In this document: positions 60,955-64,000 of the stretch, in pieces | Position numbering within the stretch: position 1 is the first letter of the stretch | Layout of the letters: each line of letters opens with the position of its first letter | Origin: Paragonimus skrjabini miyazakii | Taxonomy: Eukaryota > Platyhelminthes > Trematoda > Plagiorchiida > Troglotrematidae | Direction: 5' to 3' | Length of the DNA: 64,000 bases | Assembly: GCA_014338405.1 (NCBI GenBank) | Contig: JTDE01021502.1 | Coordinates: 8,292-72,291 of the forward strand | Notes under the pieces: model-generated | Database searches by the model: none | What the model was told of the DNA's origin: nothing | What the model saw: only the letters and a program-made list of their open reading frames with translations | Position numbers and translations under genes: made by a program

Positions 60955-61017
60955 ATGGTTTCAAAACTGTTATTTCTGTGGTGCTGTGGTGCTGTGGTGC
61001 TGGCCAGTGCTAACAAG
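60955..61017 (+). CDS. Possible signal-peptide first exon
   Basis: An ATG opens 21 codons, MVSKLLFLWCCGAVVLASAN and K, followed by the donor AACAAG|GTACAT. A basic residue, a hydrophobic core and a small-residue ending (VLASAN) make a normal secretory signal, and a splice site directly after the signal is a common gene layout. Part of the hydrophobic stretch comes from a short tandem repeat (GTGGTGCT units), which lowers confidence. If unspliced the frame runs to 61194. No downstream exon was identified with confidence; an open segment at 61827-61956 has good splice sites but a different phase. Confidence 0.3.
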
Positions 61018-62212
61018 GTACATGCCGTTGGCGCATCGCCTGAGGAACCGCACCACAGTGATCGCTGTACCTCGATACGCAGATTTAGTTTGCTCTTGCG
61101 ATTTGCACGTGGCAACTTAACTAGGCCAACATCGATTGAACAAGTCAAGATGAGAAACAGTTCACGCGTACTACACATTGTAATTCACAATTAAGCAGAA
61201 AAACACGCCAGTCGTTTTACAATTCGGAGTAAACACTGACAAACAATGGAAGCGCAGTTCAGAAGACCACACTGCCGTTAGTGTAGATATAACTAAACTC
61301 ATACTGAATAATTCCATAATTACAATCCATCTCCTTGTAAAAAGAGACAGAACAATTTAATTGTCGTTAAATGCCGAACAAGATTTCAGTGAGAAGAAAG
61401 GTACTTCCGTTCACTAAATTAACCGTATGGTACTACTGTTCGTGATACCACCACTTCTAAAAGATAGGCAACAAAAAACTTGTAGCTCAGGTGACTCAAA
61501 ACGAACGTTTTATACCATTCTAGACTGGTTAACCCAGGAACCGTTGAAAGTGAATCTCATCGTTCAAACGAACAATTACACCTTGCAAACAAGTATAGTC
61601 ACTGCAAAATAACAAAGAACCCACAACGTTTATGATAGGTAATTTTCATTTTGGTTACAGTGTGTGCTAGTGAAACACCTACGTCATAAATAAGGATTTA
61701 TTAATCCGAGATTCCAACTACTCGTTATTGCAGTTGTTACGAAGTCGTAAAACTATGTAAATCTTCCGGCGCACAACATGTGAAGGGAGCAATAAACTCA
61801 TGTTAACCTCTTATGTGAACTTTCAGGAATGCGTGTTGTCTTATGGTTTCTGAGTTTGTTTCAGAGCATCTGGCTTCTCACGCGGTTTTGCTGATCACAA
61901 CTGCACTTACACCACATTTTAGCATCCACAACATCGTCACATTGTCTCAATGTAAGGTAAAGCCCATTCTCTGCTGCCGAATTCTATTAGCGTATAACCA
62001 GTTATTGATGGTCAGTTTGACTTTGCTCTAGTCACTGAGTATATTTAGCAATGAGCACCTATTAACCAAGCAGTGAGGTTCGAGTTTATTCAATTTGTAT
62101 AATTCATATATATAAAAGCAGTCCTCTGAATCAGTATAACTGAGCTTGATTCATCATCCGACGAAAAAAGATTGGTTGAGAGGAATGTGAAAAGTCAAAT
62201 ATTGAAGCTTTT
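61018..62212. other. No supported gene
   Basis: It holds a possible plus-strand exon at 61827-61956 (acceptor GAACTTTCAG, donor TGTAAG|GTAAAG) with the peptide MVSEFVSEHLASHAVLLITT and no recognised domain, plus short unsupported open segments. Confidence 0.3.
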
Positions 62213-62243
62213 AAAATTAACCAAATCCCCGACTACTCATCAG
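62213..62243 (+). repeat. 31-base direct repeat, left copy
   Basis: Identical to 62506-62536. The two copies bracket the assembly gap and the third copy of the coding-like repeat. Confidence 0.95.
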
Positions 62244-62297
62244 CAACCAATTACATACTCAACTCCGTGACCGTTTGACTGCTGGAATAAATTTGCT

Positions 62298-62397
62298 NNN
62301 NNNNNNNNNNNNNNNNNNNNNNNNNNNNNNNNNNNNNNNNNNNNNNNNNNNNNNNNNNNNNNNNNNNNNNNNNNNNNNNNNNNNNNNNNNNNNNNNN
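62298..62397. other. Assembly gap of 100 N
   Basis: Exactly 100 unknown bases, a placeholder for unknown length. It lies between the two copies of the 31-base direct repeat. Confidence 0.99.
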
Positions 62398-62506
62398 CTC
62401 TAATGAGAGCGAAACTCGAGTCTAGTGCTTCTTTTCGAAAGGGGCCGACTGGAAAGTCTATGGGGATGCGACAGCTGCGATCAATTGTGGGTGATGTTCA
62501 ACTTGA
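62398..62506 (+). repeat. Coding-like dispersed repeat, third copy
   Basis: Matches 25918-26033 (same orientation) and 25629-25740 (opposite). It is the best-preserved reading frame: LMRAKLESSASFRKGPTGKS followed by MGMRQLRSIVGDVQL. The left side is lost in the gap, and its right end runs directly into the second 31-base direct repeat. Confidence 0.6.
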
Positions 62507-62536
62507 AAATTAACCAAATCCCCGACTACTCATCAG
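62506..62536 (+). repeat. 31-base direct repeat, right copy
   Basis: Exact second copy of 62213-62243. Confidence 0.95.
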
Positions 62537-62573
62537 TAAAATAAAGAAAGGTTTTCTACCATAAATAATAATT

Positions 62574-63117
62574 TTCATAAGTGTAGTAAGAAGACATATG
62601 TTGCGATACGTTGACATTTCGTTTACTCTCATCAGTCGCAAACGCGGTGACATTTACATAGGCAGAACAGACCGACAGCTATCTCAACGAGTGGCAGAAC
62701 ACGTCCCGAACTGGTTGAAACAACTCATGACACAACAATCTGAAACCGGTGGATCAGTTACCCGAAGCCCCGCATCACCGATAGCCAGACACATCACGAT
62801 AACAGGTCACCAGATTGACCCACTCAGATCGTTCAAAATATTGTTACATCGAAAGAACCCGAAGCTACTGGCCTTTAGCGAAGCCATGTTGATCAGAACT
62901 CACCAGCCGGCGCTATGTGCACAAAAGTGGTTGAAACAACCCATAGGGTTGCCGTGGTGGTGAGGACATAGTGTGTGGTGTGACTGTATGCGTGTCCGTA
63001 CCCTATCTATCTCTTTTTGTGTGTCATATATAACTCGCATGTTTTACGCTTGCGACTGATGAGAGTAAACGAAATATTAACATATCGCAACATATGTCTT
63101 CTTACTGCACTTATGAA
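62574..63117 (+). mobile_element. Internally deleted Penelope-like element with terminal inverted repeats
   Basis: A 544-base element. Inverted arms of about 71 bases (62574-62644 and 63047-63117, with a handful of mismatches) enclose only the GIY-YIG nuclease. The RT and the Cys-rich lead-in to the nuclease are deleted. The arms are homologous to those of the PLE at 2.1-3.85 kb: both left arms encode TL(V/I)SRKR and both right arms lie shortly after the LPW-containing C-terminus. The compact fold-back structure suggests a non-autonomous derivative. Confidence 0.75.
62598..62963 (+). pseudogene. GIY-YIG nuclease of the small PLE, left arm fused in frame
   Basis: The open frame starts inside the left arm (ISFTLISRKR) and passes straight into GDIYIGRTDRQLSQRVAEHV, keeping the YIGRT motif. 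It continues SPIARHITITGHQ, KILLHRKNPKLLAFSEAMLI, ALCAQKWLKQPIGLPWW and a stop. Apart from the missing lead-in, the nuclease frame is intact over about 105 residues, unlike the other copies in the window. Whether it is translated is unknown; the join looks like a deletion product. Confidence 0.75.
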
Positions 63118-63234
63118 GTTACTAAAGGGAACACAGTGTTTCAAATAATAATTTTGTTTCACTTTTAAACATTTTCAGTTCAGCCCATTCTAATCTTTCT
63201 GTCTCTCATGAAAAGGAAGCAAAAAGTAGTTTAC

Positions 63235-63432
63235 TTTTTCTAAACATTTCACTCACTAGACGACAGAATGGCTCGTTACAGCGCTCAATGCAGCGTAAGG
63301 CCATTTGAAGCGGTAGGTATTTGCAATTTTCTTCTTTTGCACCAATTACTTATAAACGAGGTTTGGTGAGAACCTTGTTTAATGGAGCCCGGGAGATTTA
63401 CACCGATGACGGCTTGCAGGGAGAGGAGGATA
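63235..63432 (+). pseudogene. Penelope-like RT C-terminal fragment
   Basis: In two frames the plus strand reads LTRRQNGSLQRSMQRKAI, then SGRYLQFSSFAPITYKRGLV and RTLFNGAREIYTDDGLQGEE. This matches the region after YVDD in the PLE at 2.1 kb (VMRRSDGSIGRSVYHK, TGQYMNF, LVRTLFYRASRI). It carries at least one stop and ends abruptly at a TA microsatellite. It is a separate fragment from the small PLE, since its RT portion lies downstream of that element's right arm. Confidence 0.7.
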
Positions 63433-63442
63433 TATATATATA
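63430..63442. repeat. TA dinucleotide microsatellite
   Basis: About six TA units exactly at the right edge of the PLE RT fragment. Confidence 0.75.
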
Positions 63443-64000
63443 CTCAAACATCAACTGGTCTTATTCATTCGGGTTTACATCGGATACGCTGTGTGTGGGA
63501 GGAGGAGCAAGCCACCCGCGGTGACGGCTAAACGCAGGTCTCCTTTGGTTTCGGTCATTGGGACAGGATAATCCGCTTCGGCTGCCGCCAACTACACCTG
63601 CGTACCAAGTGTTGTCTTAAACAATGACCTTTTCGGATGAAGCTTCCAAATACTGGGCACGCGTATGCGACAAGCTAGTTGGCAAGGTACAAACACTGTT
63701 GTAGACACCTGTTTAGGAACACACCTCAAAACCACATAAACCAAACACAGGTTAGTGAGTAAAGTAAGCGCAAACATTCAGGTAGGATGATTACAGCGAA
63801 TATAGTAGACTAAACCGCGTGTGTCCATCAAGTACCTAATGGACGGATCACTAAAACGGACATTTTTCTGGAACAATTTTTATACAGTTTTTCTGTACGC
63901 TAAATCTTAACTTTCATCCACCAAGTCACTATTCACTGCGTGATCGCTTGAAGTTTTAAACGTCTCTTTTCACTGATTATTTCCTGTACGTATGAGTTAA
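63443..64000. other. No gene recognised
   Basis: A GC-richer part (about 63490-63600) is followed by ordinary sequence. No domain, repeat match within the window or splice-framed open segment was found. Confidence 0.35.

Overview
This is a eukaryotic, intron-rich and repeat-rich window of about 40% GC (estimated by eye) with two 100-base assembly gaps. Its mobile elements are Penelope-like elements (PLEs, reverse transcriptase plus GIY-YIG nuclease) and an RTE-type non-LTR retrotransposon whose endonuclease/linker peptides resemble those abundant in flatworm genomes. I infer a platyhelminth, most likely a digenean trematode. No rRNA, tRNA, CRISPR or bacterial-type gene was seen.

The one multi-exon gene I can support lies on the minus strand and runs from about 58.3 kb down to 12.1 kb. 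Its exons are short (75 to 406 bases) and separated by introns that are often about 10 kb. They encode part of an immunoglobulin (Ig) domain, a second Ig-like domain with an acidic insert, two fibronectin type III (FN3) domains, the last strands of another FN3, and a hydrophobic C-terminus that stops at once, as in GPI-anchored proteins. Splice phases agree across every proposed junction, and the eight exons join into an open frame of 572 codons plus a stop. This looks like a cell-surface adhesion or receptor protein of the Ig/FN3 superfamily. The N-terminus lies upstream, unrecognised or beyond the window. A separate minus-strand terminal exon at 5.9-6.2 kb may be an alternative 3' end or another gene. 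On the plus strand there is a possible signal-peptide first exon near 60.96 kb and a few exon-like open segments with good splice sites but no recognisable domain.

Layout: 0.5-2.1 kb holds an RTE fragment on the minus strand, carrying a nested 286-base insertion. 2.1-3.85 kb holds a PLE bounded by 92-base inverted repeats. 5.9-6.2 kb holds the isolated exon. 12.1-58.3 kb is the Ig/FN3 gene. Its introns contain a decayed PLE (15.2-16.3 kb), a PLE nuclease relic (17.8-18.15 kb), an inverted pair of a small coding-like repeat (25.6-26.0 kb), a second RTE fragment beside a gap (30.2-30.5 kb) and a perfect 35-base hairpin (35.9 kb). 62.2-63.45 kb holds a gap flanked by a direct repeat, a third copy of the coding-like repeat, an internally deleted PLE with its own inverted repeats, and a further PLE RT fragment.

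The most unusual signal is that two clearly different PLE copies carry homologous terminal inverted repeats at the same positions relative to the coding region. In the small copy the left repeat is fused in frame to the nuclease, giving a compact fold-back element. Exon calls rest on reading splice signals, phase and domain patterns by eye; no database search was run.
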